Shown here in pieces: positions 1 to 10,800 of a stretch of DNA of 62,000 nucleotides. The DNA is from Prorocentrum cordatum. Taxonomy: Eukaryota; Sar; Dinophyceae; Prorocentrales; Prorocentraceae. The stretch covers positions 744,289 through 806,288 of the forward strand of contig CAUYUJ010003669.1 in assembly GCA_963575745.1 (NCBI GenBank), written 5' to 3'. A program made the translations under genes and the position numbers. The notes beneath the pieces are model-generated. The model was not told the origin of the DNA and ran no database searches. It saw only the letters and a program-made list of their open reading frames with translations. Position 1 is the first letter of the stretch; each line of letters starts with the position of its first letter.

Positions 1-161
1 TACTACTACTACTACTACTACGCTACTACTGACTAGTGCTAGAAATCGTAATAATACTACTATTACTACTACTACTACTACTACTGCTACTACTACTACT
101 ACTACTGCTACTAGTGTTGCTACAACTATTACTACTACAACTACATCTACTACTACTGCTA

Positions 162-206
<45 letters not shown>

Positions 207-260
207 TTACTACTACTGCTACTACTACTACTACGACTACGACTACTACTACTGCTACTG

Positions 261-306
<46 letters not shown>

Positions 307-307
307 G

Positions 308-341
<34 letters not shown>

Positions 342-430
342 GTACTACTACTGCCACTACCACTACCACTACCACCACCACTACCACTACCACTACCACT
401 ACCACTACCACTACCACCACTACTACTAAA
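1..430. repeat. (ACT)n trinucleotide microsatellite
   Basis: An almost pure ACT/TAC repeat runs for about 430 bases, drifting to CCACTA near its right end. It gives long poly-Leu and poly-Ser reading frames on the two strands; these are compositional artefacts, not proteins. Confidence 0.97.
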
Positions 431-1756
431 ACGGAGGAAGAGGAACGTAATCATTTTGGATGAGGGGGCATCGAAGGACGACGAAGAAGAATAAGGAGAA
501 CGAGCATCATGAGGACGAAAAGGGTGCACGCGCACGACTCAATGCTGCACGAAATTGCGCACGCGGCATCTGCACCCTAATTGACGTACTTGGGACGACG
601 ACACGTTCTGCGCTCGCAATGCAAACTCATGCCGGGAGAAGTGGTGATGTGTCGTGATTGCGACTGGTGGAAGACGTAGGTTGGCGATGAGAGTACTATT
701 CCCTCGATTCTCTCAGCACACTACAGGAGCTGCTAGACTTGGCGTCCAATGTACGTATTTCTCTCGCTGAGAGCGTGGAAGAAGGCTGGCGCTCCCCTGG
801 GCAAAACGCGCCGGTGTTTTGTTGTTTGTTGTTTGTTCGCGCGTGCTTGCGAGAGCGTGTTGTATAATCTTATTCTGTTCTCTCGAACAAATAAACGCCG
901 AACGCTATTGTTAGGTCTGCCTTCACCATCGCGCATTCCTGCGAGCCCAATTGGCCTGCCTGCAGCTGCCAGCTGGGTCCGCCGAATGAGAGTCGAAATG
1001 CATTGTGTTCCTCCCCCTCCAGACCCTGGTGTGTCCCATGGGGCTTCGCAGAAACGCCACCAAATCAGGTGTATTATTTGCTGGCCGGTTCTCGAGGCGG
1101 CAGGTGTTGAAACAAATCTGTGCGCCGTCTTGGGGCCGCCGTGTGCCACTGGGGGGTCGACAGACAGAACATGTCATATCGGACATGCTCTTGGCCCCGA
1201 CCTGGTCCCTTCGATGCCCCGAACATGCACCCAACGGGGGCGCGCCTCGCGCGGGGGCGCGAGGCCGGGAGCGCAATGGGTCACCGCCAGGCCAGTGAAA
1301 GCACAGAGAGGATGCCCAGCGAGGCAGGTCCGAAGCGGGGCAGGGGCAGGGCCGTGCCGGCAACACCCCAGGAACTCAAGCCGCGAACGGCCGTCGCGAG
1401 GATAGAAACACATGCCCACGCGAACCGGCGGTGCTTGAGACCTGCCCGTGCCAGGGCTGGACCTACACGTTGTGTTTCGTCTTGTCTTCGTCTCGTGTTC
1501 CTTGTGCTCGACCTGTTTTCCTGTACTCCCTGCCAACACGAAGAACAAAACGCAGCCGAAGTCCAGCGAAACAGCGTTTAGGTCCAGCCCTGGCCCGTGC
1601 TACTGCTGGAGGGCGTCGATATTTGAATCAGTAGCCTGCCATCTCCGCGCCGCTGCGGCCCCGACCCTCGCCAAGCCCGCCGAAGCATCTCGCGTCGTGG
1701 CTGTCAGTGCCCACGCCGTTCGATCGCCGGCTTTCCTGGCGGAAGCCGCTCGCGGC
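431..1756. other. No gene recognised
   Basis: Mixed GC-rich sequence. A + strand frame stays open from 749 to 1405, but overlapping frames are open on both strands too. Its translation has no recognisable domain and I see no repeat homology, so I do not call a gene. Confidence 0.5.
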
Positions 1757-1970
1757 GTGGCCGCGCCCATGCAGGCAATCGACTACCCACCAGACCACCC
1801 CAACCGAACCCGAAGACCCGGATTTCGGGTTGGGGGGGGTACGGGTTCCACATGTGTTTTTGCAAGGTTCCCCGACACCCCCCAATGGAATTGGAGGGCA
1901 AGTCGGTGCCTTCGGGTTGGGTTGGGGTAATTTGGTGGGCGGTGAAGTGTGGCCGCGCCCCTGCAGGCAA
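1757..1970. mobile_element. TIR element flanked by 22-bp direct repeats
   Basis: A 22-bp sequence at 1757-1778 recurs with one mismatch at 1949-1970. Just inside lie imperfect inverted repeats of about 30 bp (1786-1815 against 1910-1939). This is the layout of a short non-autonomous DNA element with a target duplication, but 22 bp is far longer than the 2-10 bp of common cut-and-paste families. No coding capacity. A chance duplication in a repeat-rich region is the alternative. Confidence 0.6.
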
Positions 1971-2438
1971 CGACCTGGCATTCCCCGAGACGACTTGGCC
2001 GCCCATAGAGTGGCCGGCTGTTACAAGCTGGCCGGCAGTATAATCTTCTATTCGCAGCGCTGGCGGACGCGAGCACGACTGCAGAGCTGACAGGCCGCGA
2101 GGCCGTCAATGTCCACACAACTGGCAACAACTGCGGCGTGCCAAAGAAAGGCCTCGCCTTGGAGGCGGCGGAAGCCCGGCCGAGATAAAGCGAAGGCGCC
2201 TCCGCCAGTGGAAGGCCAGGGGAAGTCAAGGATGCCCCCCCTCGAAAGGGTTCAACTTGTTTTGGGCGTCGCATAGGGGGGGCGATAAAAATAGGAGCGG
2301 GGACGAAGGTGCACTTCGCAGGCCCGAAAGGACTCCTTTGGGTCCTAAAGGACCCCGCCCCTGTAGGGGCCCCCGATGGCCCCTTTTCTGCAGCCCTCGC
2401 TGCCCCACCGCGGATTACCCACTATTACGCGACGCCCA
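1971..2438. other. No gene recognised; GC-rich with short hairpins
   Basis: No credible coding frame. From 2270 to 2400 the sequence has G and C runs and a short hairpin around 2334-2352 (TCCTTT with AAAGGA). Nothing else stands out. Confidence 0.5.
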
Positions 2439-2640
2439 ATTTCGGGAGCGGCTAAGAGGGGGGTGTCCAAGAGGGGGGGGGTGCAAATCATGACCGGCGG
2501 CATGTGCGCGGCCCAGCGGGGGGGCCTGGGACGTAATAAAACAAGAAGAGGCGCCACGAAATCTGTGGAAATATCATGGCCCACGCTATGATATCCACCC
2601 CCCCTAGTCATCACCCCCCTCTTTTCCGCCCCCGACAATT
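2439..2640. mobile_element. TIR element, family T2, copy 1
   Basis: About 200 bp bounded by inverted repeats that start near TCGGGAGCGGCTAAGAG on the left and end with the complement of TCGGGGGCGGAAAAGAG on the right. The whole unit recurs at 7138-7329 and, interrupted, at 28519-29045. The interior is conserved among copies, including the stem around ATATCATGGCCC. It has no coding capacity. I see no convincing target duplication. Confidence 0.8.
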
Positions 2641-4425
2641 GGTTCTGGATCCAGGGCTTCCGGAACCCGCCACGCGGCGGCGGCGTCGACTTTGCGCAGC
2701 GACGCGATTGTCCCCAGAAGGGTCGCCAAAAGGTCCACGCGCTCGTGCCAGCCTTCACCGCCGACGTCCTCGTGGAGCGAGGGCGGTCCAGCACACAGGC
2801 GCCCCAGCCCGCCCAGCCCCGACGAGGCGGCGGAGGAGGCGCAGGCGGAGGAGAGGGAGGCGAGGATGAGGAGCATTAGACGTATGAGGAGCAGCGGGGG
2901 GAGCGGTGAAAAGGGCCCAGACGGGCCCATCCACGCCGCCGTGAGCCCCGCCTGCCCCCCCACCCCACCGGATTTCGGGCCGCTTGGCGGCGCCTCCCCT
3001 GGCGCGCTGTTTGTCGGCCGACGTAAGAGGTGGCGGCGAAGCTCGCGCGGAGACGATGTGGCACGGCTAATATCATATCCACTTTCAGACGGCGACCCAG
3101 CCTGATCCCCCTGGCTGAGGCCGCTGGACACCCCGACCCTCAATTACCTGGTCACCAAAACGGAAGCAGTCTGAAGTGGCCGAGAGGGAGAAGGAGGAGA
3201 CAGACAAGGATTGAGAAGTAGAGGATGATGATGATAAGGAGGAGGAGGAGAAGTAGGAGGAGGAGGAGGGGACGGAGGGAAGAGGATCCGAAGTCTCTTG
3301 TCTTGGGGGTTTTCGGCCCACCAAGCCGACTCCTGTCCAGGTGCTGCCATGGCAATATCTTTCTCTCCCACTCTCAGAAGAAGAAGAATAAGAGCAATAT
3401 GAATCAACATAAAGATAAGGAGGACACCCGACTAATAAAATGATAATACTGATAATGCGGTGAAGAATAATACTAAGAAGAAGAGGAACATCGAAATGCC
3501 AACCGCATAGCAAACTCATCACTTCTGAACAAACATGTGCGAGGAATTTCACGGCAAACCGCCATTCCACAATGCAAGATACCCGTGCAGAGGGGAAGAG
3601 CTCTGGGGCTAGAATTCCCGGGCCCCCTACAGGAATCGATCCCTGCGTCCCTTGTCTCATTCATGCGCGGCCGGGAACAACTGGACTGAGACTGGGCCTC
3701 CGAGGGGGGCGGGGGGGGACACGCATGGCTCCCTTGGAGCTAGCTCGGCCTGGTCATCAACTCTTCTCTAGACCATTGCTTGCAAGGCACAACGCTGCTA
3801 AACGTCGCGACTCCCCAAACAGGTTGTAGACTGCTTTCAAGCATCGCGCCATGTAACACAAAACCAATTGCGTTTCAAAAAATATTGCGTTTCAAAAAAT
3901 ATTGCTGCACGAATCTGGCGCCATGAGGCCCATCAGGAAGGCCTGATCCCAGCGAGACTGGCCGAATGAAAAGACTAAGAGTGGCCGACTGGGTTGCGGG
4001 GCCCAGCGCGTGTCAGCAAGATCGCCTGTCTGTCCTCCCCTCATTCTCCACGTACTCCCTCCTCGTCATTGTCCGCTCCCCATCCTCGCCCCCGTCCTCG
4101 TCGTCCACCTCCTCCTCTTCTCTTCTCTCCCCCTGATGCCCCTGAAATTGCATGTCGTCCTCCTCCTGCTGCTGCCGAGTCTCCTCCTCCTCCTCCTCCT
4201 CCTCCTTCCCCCTTCGCCTCTCTCACTCTCCGAAGCCCCCTTGTCCTCACCTCCTCTGGCGATCAGAACGATACTGACACCGCTGCTCCCTTGATCTCTC
4301 CTGGGGTGCGCTCTGCCTAGAACTTTTCGAGGCGAATGCAGCCCTGGCGACCAGGGGTCTCCCAGAGGAGGCCGTGCTGACAACGAGAGCGAGGCTAAGA
4401 TGACGGTGCCGGCATCCTTCCCTCC
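2641..4425. other. No gene recognised; purine- and pyrimidine-rich tracts
   Basis: Holds a GGA-rich stretch (about 3180-3290), a CTC/TCC-rich stretch (about 4060-4215) and otherwise unremarkable GC-rich sequence. Frames open on both strands across the biased tracts are compositional. Confidence 0.5.
3869..3902. repeat. Perfect 17-bp tandem duplication
   Basis: The unit TGCGTTTCAAAAAATAT occurs twice head to tail with no mismatch. It is AT-rich inside GC-rich sequence. Confidence 0.95.
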
Positions 4426-4695
4426 CCTGGGCCTCCTCCCCCCTGGCCTTGGAGCCTGTTTTTCTTTGGATTCGGGCAAGTTTACTTGCATGGGCGGGGG
4501 GGGGGCTGAGTCTGAAGCAAGCCGAAAACGATTCGACGTGCGGAGATCACGCAAGTCGAAGGGCACTTGCACGCTCGTGCTCGATTGAAGAGGGGCGAGG
4601 GGGGAGAGGGGGGGGGGGGGGCGAACGCCATGCAAGTAATTAAGCCTGCCTGGATCGAAAGAAAAACAGGCTCCTGGGCCTCCTCCCCCCTGGCC
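4426..4695. mobile_element. TIR element, family T3, copy 1, with perfect 23-bp target duplication
   Basis: A 23-bp sequence at 4426-4448 is repeated without mismatch at 4673-4695. Between them is a ~220-bp unit whose ends (about 4452-4490 and 4635-4673) are inverted repeats near 39 bp, beginning GAGCCTGTTTTTCTTTGG. The same unit, about 90% alike by eye, is at 27389-27602. It has G-runs inside and no open frame of its own. The clean, long duplication argues for a recent insertion by a mechanism that leaves a 23-bp stagger. Confidence 0.85.
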
Positions 4696-5397
4696 CTGAC
4701 CGGACCTGGCCCCTCCCGGCTCGGTCGGCGCAGCCACCCGGCCTCTCTCCGCCAACCGAAGGAGATGAGCCGAGCGATCGCGCGCCCAGCGACCGAAGAG
4801 CAGTCCGAGGGCCGTCCCGTCTCGGGAGCCCACGCATCGGGCCGAAACATCTGGGACGAGGGGCGAGGATGGTGAGGCTGAGGACGACGACGAGGAACAC
4901 TCGGGTCGGGCGAAAGGGGGGGATAGCAAAGGGGGGGTTTGAGAATCAGCTCACGTAGCTGATTTTCCCGGCGCCTCCCGGCGCCGGAGACGGCTATGTA
5001 TCGAGGAATGGGCCCCTCGGTGAAGCCGAAACCAGCTGCATGCAGCAAATTTCGTAACCCCTCCTTTCCCAATCCCCCCCTTTCGCCCGGCCCGAAACAC
5101 GTGGAGGGTGCGGGGGATGGGACGGGGCTGGAGCCAACCCGAGAGGCATCGACGACGCAGGGGGCCCTGTCGCCCCAGGTGACTCCGAAGGGTGTGGTTT
5201 GCAGAGGGTGTGGTCTGCAGCGGGCACCCGGGGGGGGCACCCCGGGAGGCGGGCGAGGACCTCGACAGGAGTCTTCTCCGCGCCCCGAGGAGGCCCGAAG
5301 AGGCCGGTGTCGATCCCCCGAGGCCCCATAGGCGCCAATCGCAAACCACACCCCGGAGTAACCATACCTTTTGTAATCGCTGACAGGTCCCCCCACA
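4696..5397. other. No gene recognised
   Basis: Overlapping open frames on both strands reflect high GC. I see no domain and no repeat homology to other parts of the window. Confidence 0.5.
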
Positions 5398-5575
5398 AAT
5401 CTAGGGAACCCACAGAAGAAGGACGTACGCGTCAAACTATGTGCACGAACAAGGCCCCTCGATCCGCGAGGCCGGCCGCGTGATACGCAAATTCGCGCAC
5501 TGCGTGCTCTCGAAATCCGCGCGGATTCATGTACGTGTACGTCCTTCCTTCGCTCCTGACTAAATCCGTGCACGT
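5398..5575. mobile_element. TIR element, family T4, copy 1
   Basis: About 160-180 bp with inverted ends built around AAGGACGTAC (5419-5428, and its complement at 5537-5546). A second copy is at 24429-24605, with the whole interior conserved. The right-flank similarity of the copies extends to about 5575. Non-coding. Confidence 0.75.
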
Positions 5576-5580
5576 GTCTT

Positions 5581-5800
5581 GGATGCTCGTTCTGGGGACC
5601 TTCCTGGAGCCACTCGCTCCACTCGTGCGTCGAAGCTGCGTCGAACGTCAGTCGATTTGGGTCGACCCTGAGTCGAACCTGAGTCGAACCTGAGTCGAAC
5701 CTGAGTCGAACCTGAGTCGAACTTGAGTCGAACTTGAGTCGAACTGGGGTCGAACAGATCCTTTAGGTGGGCTCCAGGAAGGTCCCCGAAACGAGCATCG
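5581..5800. mobile_element. TIR element carrying an internal 11-bp tandem array
   Basis: Inverted repeats of about 33 bp (5581-5613 and 5767-5800) with two or three differences enclose an array of GAGTCGAACCT units, about eight copies at 5658-5756. Units near the right end drift to GAGTCGAACTT. The layout resembles a short foldback element with subterminal repeats. No coding capacity. Confidence 0.75.
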
Positions 5801-5802
5801 AA

Positions 5803-5966
5803 CGTGTCGGCTCCGTCAGCTCTTCTCCGCAGTAGGAGGTCAAGACGAGACACGCGTGTTCGCCGGCAGGCCGGCCCCTCAGGAGCGGCGTGGGTGGGCC
5901 GGGGCCCGTCAGGGGAGCCGCAGGAGGGGCCCCCGGTGCACGTGTCGGCTCCGTCGGCTCTTCTCC
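5803..5966. repeat. 26-bp direct repeats 138 bp apart
   Basis: The sequence at 5803-5828 recurs at 5941-5966 with one mismatch. The intervening sequence is GC-rich, without clear terminal inverted repeats. It could be another insertion with a long target duplication, but that is weak. Confidence 0.55.
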
Positions 5967-5977
5967 ACGGCAGGAAG

Positions 5978-6056
5978 CACGCACACACAAAGCACAACAA
6001 AAACACACACACAAAGCACACACAAAGCACACACACACAAAGCACAACAAAAAACA
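5978..6056. repeat. CACACAAAGCACAA low-complexity repeat
   Basis: Degenerate AC-rich tandem repeat with recurring AAAGCACA. Produces meaningless Thr/His/Lys frames. Confidence 0.9.
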
Positions 6057-6199
6057 CCTCAGATGACGGGCCTGCCATCGAGGACGAGGCCCCCCCGTTT
6101 GGTACAGAAGTCCCGCCTTCCATCCTTCGAGCAGCACTTGGCGGCGCGTAGAGGGGGGCAGAGGGAGGGGGGAAGGCGTCGTAGAATAGAGGTCTCCTA

Positions 6200-6389
6200 G
6201 ACGGGGTCCGAGTAGATGGGGTCGGAGGATGGCGCCACATCGCCGATGCATCGGCGATGCATCCTCGCGACGTCGGCGATGCATCGGCGATGTGGGCGTG
6301 GAGAAAATCGGGCTCCACATCGAGCCGCAGCGCCGATGGGTCGGCGATGCGGCGCCATCCTCCGACCCCATCTACTCGGACCCCATCCG
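6200..6389. mobile_element. TIR element with ~40-bp near-perfect ends
   Basis: The left end (about 6203-6240) and right end (about 6347-6387) are inverted repeats with about two mismatches, reading GGGGTCCGAGTAGATGGGGT inward. The interior is made of GATGCATCGGC-type repeats that also pair. The flanks share GAGG and TCCTAGA on both sides with a 4-bp length difference, possibly an eroded target duplication. Confidence 0.8.
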
Positions 6390-6414
6390 GGAGGCCTAGA
6401 TCCTAGATAGAAGC

Positions 6415-6465
6415 ACCCCTGCTTCTTAGAAGGCGCTGGCGCCTTCTGAGAAGCAGCCTCCTTCT
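6415..6465. repeat. GCTTCT(T/G)AGAAG hairpin repeats
   Basis: Short inverted motifs of the TTCTNAGAA type. The same motif builds the ends of the element at 22848-23082. Confidence 0.6.
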
Positions 6466-6639
6466 GAGAAGCCTTCCCCCCTCCCCTTACCCCCTTGTGC
6501 GCGCCGCCAAGAGCTAGAATGCAGTGCTCTTAGCATCCACGGTCAGTGGCCCGGTCCGAGTGGGCAAGAAGAGGGCAGCTCGGCTGTAACACACCGTTCC
6601 TGGAAGCATGGGCCCGAGCTGTCGCCAGTCCGCGCTCTT

Positions 6640-6730
6640 GTGAGGCTCGGCGAGCAAGAGTGCGAGAACGGCGCCGATTCGCACTCTTGTGAGGTTCGGC
6701 GAGCAAGATACGAGAACGGCGCCAATGTCC
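6640..6730. repeat. Two tandem ~50-bp units
   Basis: CTCTTGTGAGGCTCGGCGAG is followed about 50 bp later by a near copy (CTCTTGTGAGGTTCGGCGAG), each continuing with GAGAACGGCGCC. No coding frame of interest. Confidence 0.8.
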
Positions 6731-6769
6731 CGTACTATGTTTGGACCCAACTCAGGCCCAACATCAACA

Positions 6770-6825
6770 CGGTACGGTGCATAGTTCTTCGGCTCTGATG
6801 TGGCGGTCAACTATGCACCGTACCG
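6770..6825. repeat. Perfect 17-bp-stem hairpin
   Basis: Positions 6770-6786 and 6809-6825 are perfect reverse complements (CGGTACGGTGCATAGTT) around a 22-nt loop. A partial third copy, TGTACGGTGCACA, follows near 6869. Role unknown. Confidence 0.9.
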
Positions 6826-7137
6826 CTCCTGGGTCGAAGATCGACGACGCCTCTGGGGACGCCAACGCTGTACGGTGCACACAAGTCGTCCGCTACGCGT
6901 ACACACGGGCGCAGCTAGAAGATGTGCACAGAGACAGGGTAATGTATCCAGGGCAATTTGAAACGGTTAGCAAGTTATGGACATGATGCACCCTCCGTCT
7001 GTGGAAACGTTGCGCAAATTCTAGGTCAACCCTTCGCCCGCGAGAAAAGTCCGGGGCCGATGAAGGATACTAGTTTTCCAGGGCGTATCGATGTTAGGAT
7101 GTCTAGGTCGGTCTGGAGCCCCATGATCCTTCTTGAG

Positions 7138-7329
7138 TCGGGGGCGGCCAAGAGGGGGGCGTCCAAGAGGGGAGGGTGCAAATCATGGCTGGCGGCACGT
7201 GCGCGGCCCAAGGGGGGGCCAGGGACGTAATGAAATGGAAGGAGGCGCAATGAGATCGGGGGAAATATCATGGCCCAGGCCATGATAACCCCCCCCCCAA
7301 GTCATCACCCCCCTCTTTGCCGCCCCCGA
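7138..7329. mobile_element. TIR element, family T2, copy 2
   Basis: Same family as 2439-2640. It has the cleanest ends: GTCGGGGGCGGCCAAGAG on the left and the complement of ATCGGGGGCGGCAAAGAG on the right. The centre folds around ATCATGGCCCAGGCCATGAT (7268-7287). Non-coding. Confidence 0.85.
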
Positions 7330-7371
7330 TTGAGGGCCTCCCAGGAGATGTGAGAACAAAACAACTCCTAT

Positions 7372-7490
7372 GAAACACGATGGTGAACGGGTGCAGTGGT
7401 CCTTTTCTGGGCGCCTCTTTGGGGATGTCAAATGAATACGTATCTCGTGAAACACACATGTGAAATGGTGCATTGGATCCTTCTGGGGCC
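7372..7490. repeat. Two tandem ~78-bp units
   Basis: A ~40-bp segment starting GAAACACGATGGTGAA recurs about 78 bp downstream as GAAACACACATGTGAA, with similar downstream sequence (GGTCCTTTTCTGGG and GGATCCTTCTGGGG). Confidence 0.7.
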
Positions 7491-8159
7491 CTGGGGGGCC
7501 TCCTTGGAAGAGAGAGAAGCAGAAGGAGGATGTCCGAAACATTGCAACATTTCGTACCTATTAAATTCTATACTCGGGCATAATGAACGCCTGGGCTAAT
7601 ACGTTCGGGCCGGGGACGGAGGAAGGAAGGATGAGGAACGGAAGACAGAGGCGAGAAGAGAAGGAGACGTGAAGGAAGAAAAGAAGAAGGAGTAGGAAGA
7701 GAGATGGCGAGGAGCATGGCCAGGAGTGTCAGGAGGAGGAGGGCAGGAAGGAGAAGCAGGCAGTTCTTGTCGGCGACAATGATTTCTACAAAACAAGCGT
7801 TTTCCCAAGCTGAAGTATCCTCGAACAACTGATGATCGCGAACTCGGCGAATCTTTGAAAATGGGCGTTTCGCTTGAGACTCCTCGCAGCAAAGATTATC
7901 CGGGTGACTCATGGTGCTATGCATGGTGTGAAGATCAGAGCTACGGCTACGATGCGAACTTTGGGGTCTCAACGAAGTTCGCCCGTCGCCTGTTGTGGCA
8001 GTTTGAAGCTGTATACAGCCCAGGGATGATTACATAGAAGGGGCTAAGAGGGGGACGGATACTTTCTCATCGTTGGTATACTCGACCACATCTCAACCTA
8101 GAGTCCCATAAACTCTGCGCGACCCCAAATGCTGAGACTTATTCGAATTAATCGCATTG
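7491..8159. other. No gene recognised
   Basis: Contains a GA-rich stretch (7615-7765). Frames on both strands are open over it by composition. Confidence 0.5.
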
Positions 8160-8465
8160 GCGCAGTGCTGGGCATTGCTTTGCACGGCTCAGCATTGAGT
8201 AGCGTAGATTGGTGTTGCGTGGCGTTCCTTTGCATTGCACGGCGTTGCGTGGCATTCCTTCGCCTTGCGTGGCGTTGCTTGACATTGCTTGGCATTGCCT
8301 GGCACTGCCTGGCGTTGCTTGGCGTTAACATTATGCGGCGTCATCGGGCATTCCTTCAAATTGCTGTCCATTGCCTGGCATTGCTTGGCATGCTTCTTGT
8401 ATTGCCTGGCGTTGCTTGGCATCGCAAGGCTTCGCTTGGCATTTCTAGGCCCCTTGGCATGCTCT
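8160..8465. repeat. Degenerate TTGCTTGGCA minisatellite
   Basis: About 30 imperfect copies of a 10-bp unit, variants GGCATTGCTT, GGCGTTGCTT and GGCATTCCTT. The + frame open across it (8129-8764) is a repeat artefact. Confidence 0.9.
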
Positions 8466-8932
8466 GCTTGGAACGGCTTGAGGGACCCAAGACAGAAAAC
8501 GTGACCACAGAACCCCTGGAGGCAAACTTGGGGAACCCAATTAGGGACCGAAGCAAAGAGCCCGAGGTACGCTTGGGGAACCGAGCAAAGAACGAGACTG
8601 GGGAACCCCGGGAACAACTGGGCGCCCCTGCAAGAGAAAAGATGGGGGAACCCAAGGGGACCTCGAGGAGTGCCGGCCACAGCAAGCCGAACACCCACCG
8701 GCTCTTCAAGACAAGTCATTGCGAACCCCTGGCGGTCTTTCGGCGCTCATATTTGGTCAGCTAGGGCTCGCCCCATGCGACAATGTTATCCGGAGCTCCA
8801 CGCGATTGCAGTATACTACATGTTATGTTATATGCGTTAAAACTTATGGTTTTGGGGTGGTTGTTCTCTATGTGATCGTCCAGTCGAGACTCCCCTGGCA
8901 AATTTTGAAGGCAACTACAAGGGTGGAGATGT

Positions 8933-8968
<36 letters not shown>

Positions 8969-9844
8969 GGTATCCTATGATTGTGAACGATTATTGCTGA
9001 CTGTGTAATGATATGTTACGCGAGGTCAGGTAGTGAAATTCCTGTGCAAATATGTTGTTCCATGATCTTTCAAAATCGTTTTCAAAAAGGCAACAAAATC
9101 GAACATGAACGCGTGAACGTGGTATGCTCCGTCTTGGTACAAGATGTGCAAGTTCGCTATAGCACAAAATGGTTGTTATGGTATGTAATGCTATGACATG
9201 ATGTGCTCTCTTCAACGCCCTGAAATGCCCTGGGGTGTTATGCAACAGCCCGTCCATGTGTTATGATGTGTTGTTTGTATGCCCTGCTGCACTGGAAAAT
9301 GTTATGGAATTGGGGTATCGTTTGGTATGCTCCGCTCTATGATACACTTGTGTGATATGTTCTGAAAGTGACCATCACGATGTGTTATGATATGATTCGA
9401 TATGCTGTGCCATGTTATGCGGTGGTGTGTTCTGGTATGCTCTGTTGTGTTCTGCTCGTCGAAGCCCCGCGGGGCGAACCACACGGGGGACTCAAGGTGG
9501 ACCTGGGGATCTGGCAGCCGCATCGTACAGGAGGGCGGGTCGGGAGGTCTGTTCTTAAAACCTAGCACGCCCAACCTGTCGGGTAGGGAAAAAGCTACAT
9601 GTGCTCCAGTAGCCGCTGTCATTCTTAAGTTGCGAGATTATAACGCGTGAAAACGTCTTCGAAAAAAAGGTCGGACCCGCCCGAATGACACGTACAGCTG
9701 CGCGGCGGAAGAAGCGGAATCTGCCGATCCGGCGTGAACTACAAGGAGCCTCAGCAGGAGCTTCATATCTGAGCCTGAGCGAGAGCTTCAGCTCTGCTTG
9801 GGGGGGGTCGCCAGGGTGGCTCCGCCGTGGAAGGAGGGGAAAGG
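8466..9844. other. No gene recognised; includes (TC)n and TGTTATG-rich sequence
   Basis: A (TC)n run of about 32 bases lies at 8934-8965. From about 9000 to 9460 the sequence is relatively AT-rich and full of TGTTATG/GTTATGC repeats at irregular spacing. No coding frame supported. Confidence 0.6.
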
Positions 9845-9957
9845 GGGGCAATCCCCCATCTGGCGTTTTCTTAATGAGTTGCGCATCCGGGGAAGGGGGG
9901 GAGGCGGGGGGGCGGTCCCCCATCTGGCGTTTTCTGGATGATTTGCGCATCCCCAAA
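9845..9957. repeat. Two ~45-bp direct repeats
   Basis: CCCCCATCTGGCGTTTTCT continues as TNATGANTTGCGCATCC in both copies (near 9850-9890 and 9917-9952), separated by a G-rich spacer. Confidence 0.8.
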
Positions 9958-10289
9958 ATTTTCGGGGGGTCCCAAGGACCCCCCCCAGATCTAGCCGCTA
10001 CCGCCCCCAAAACCCTCCCTTCGGAACCTTCCTCGGACCCCCCTAGGACCGCTCCAGGCACCCCCCCGGAGGACGAACGAGGACGGAGAGGGGAGCGAGC
10101 ACGCGGAGAAAAAGGGTCACCGGGAGGCAGAGGATAACGAAAACTAGGGAGAATAAACAGGACCGGAAGAATCGACGTGGGAGGAGGCTACAGAACCGCG
10201 AAGACGCCGAATCCGGAGCCCCCTGGATCGGCGACACTGGCCGGAGGCCATTAAAATAATCCACGTTCGCCAACGTGGCCCCGTAACAT

Positions 10290-10800
10290 TGTGCTCCTGA
10301 CAATAGATGGTGTGCAATCGATGTGTAAAACTATACGTAATGCAAGCCGTTAGGTGCAATCTATGTGGTGCCAATGTGGTGTGAACTGTGTTGTGCGTTC
10401 GATGTCGTGCAATAGATGCGCCTCGATGTCCGTCGTGCAATACGGTGTCAAATATGTGATGTGCGATCTATGTGGGGCAAACTGTGCGGCCGCGTGGAGC
10501 AATATACGTGATTCATCAGATGTGATACAACCTGTGTGTAGGCGATGCAGTCTATGATGTGCACTAAATGATGTTCACTGGATGTGGGGACATGTACGTA
10601 CTGCACCCGTTATGTTGCTATACATGGGATGCCGTCTGCGCGGTGTAATCTATGTGATGCGAACTAGGTTGTGCCATCAGCGCTGTGCAATAGATGCTGT
10701 CCGATCTACGCTGGGCAATATACGAGGTGCATTCTGCGTTACGCACCTTTTGCTGCGCGATCGATGATGCAGTGCAGTCTATGTTGTGCAATTCACCAAT
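10290..10800. repeat. Degenerate tandem repeat around TATGTGGTGCAATC
   Basis: Some 30 imperfect ~14-bp units (variants ATGTGGTGCAA, GATGTCGTGCAAT, TATGTTGTGCAAT). Related units precede the R1 copies at 33,800 and 35,150 and also occur at 47,150-47,360, so the array appears to be part of, or a preferred neighbour of, repeat R1. Confidence 0.75.

Noticed and set aside
36-535. Long poly-Leu and poly-Ser frames on both strands
   Set aside because: They are the translation of an ACT triplet repeat.
1120-1581. Small + strand gene in the GC-rich region
   Set aside because: Several overlapping frames on both strands are open here, as expected at this base composition; no supporting feature.
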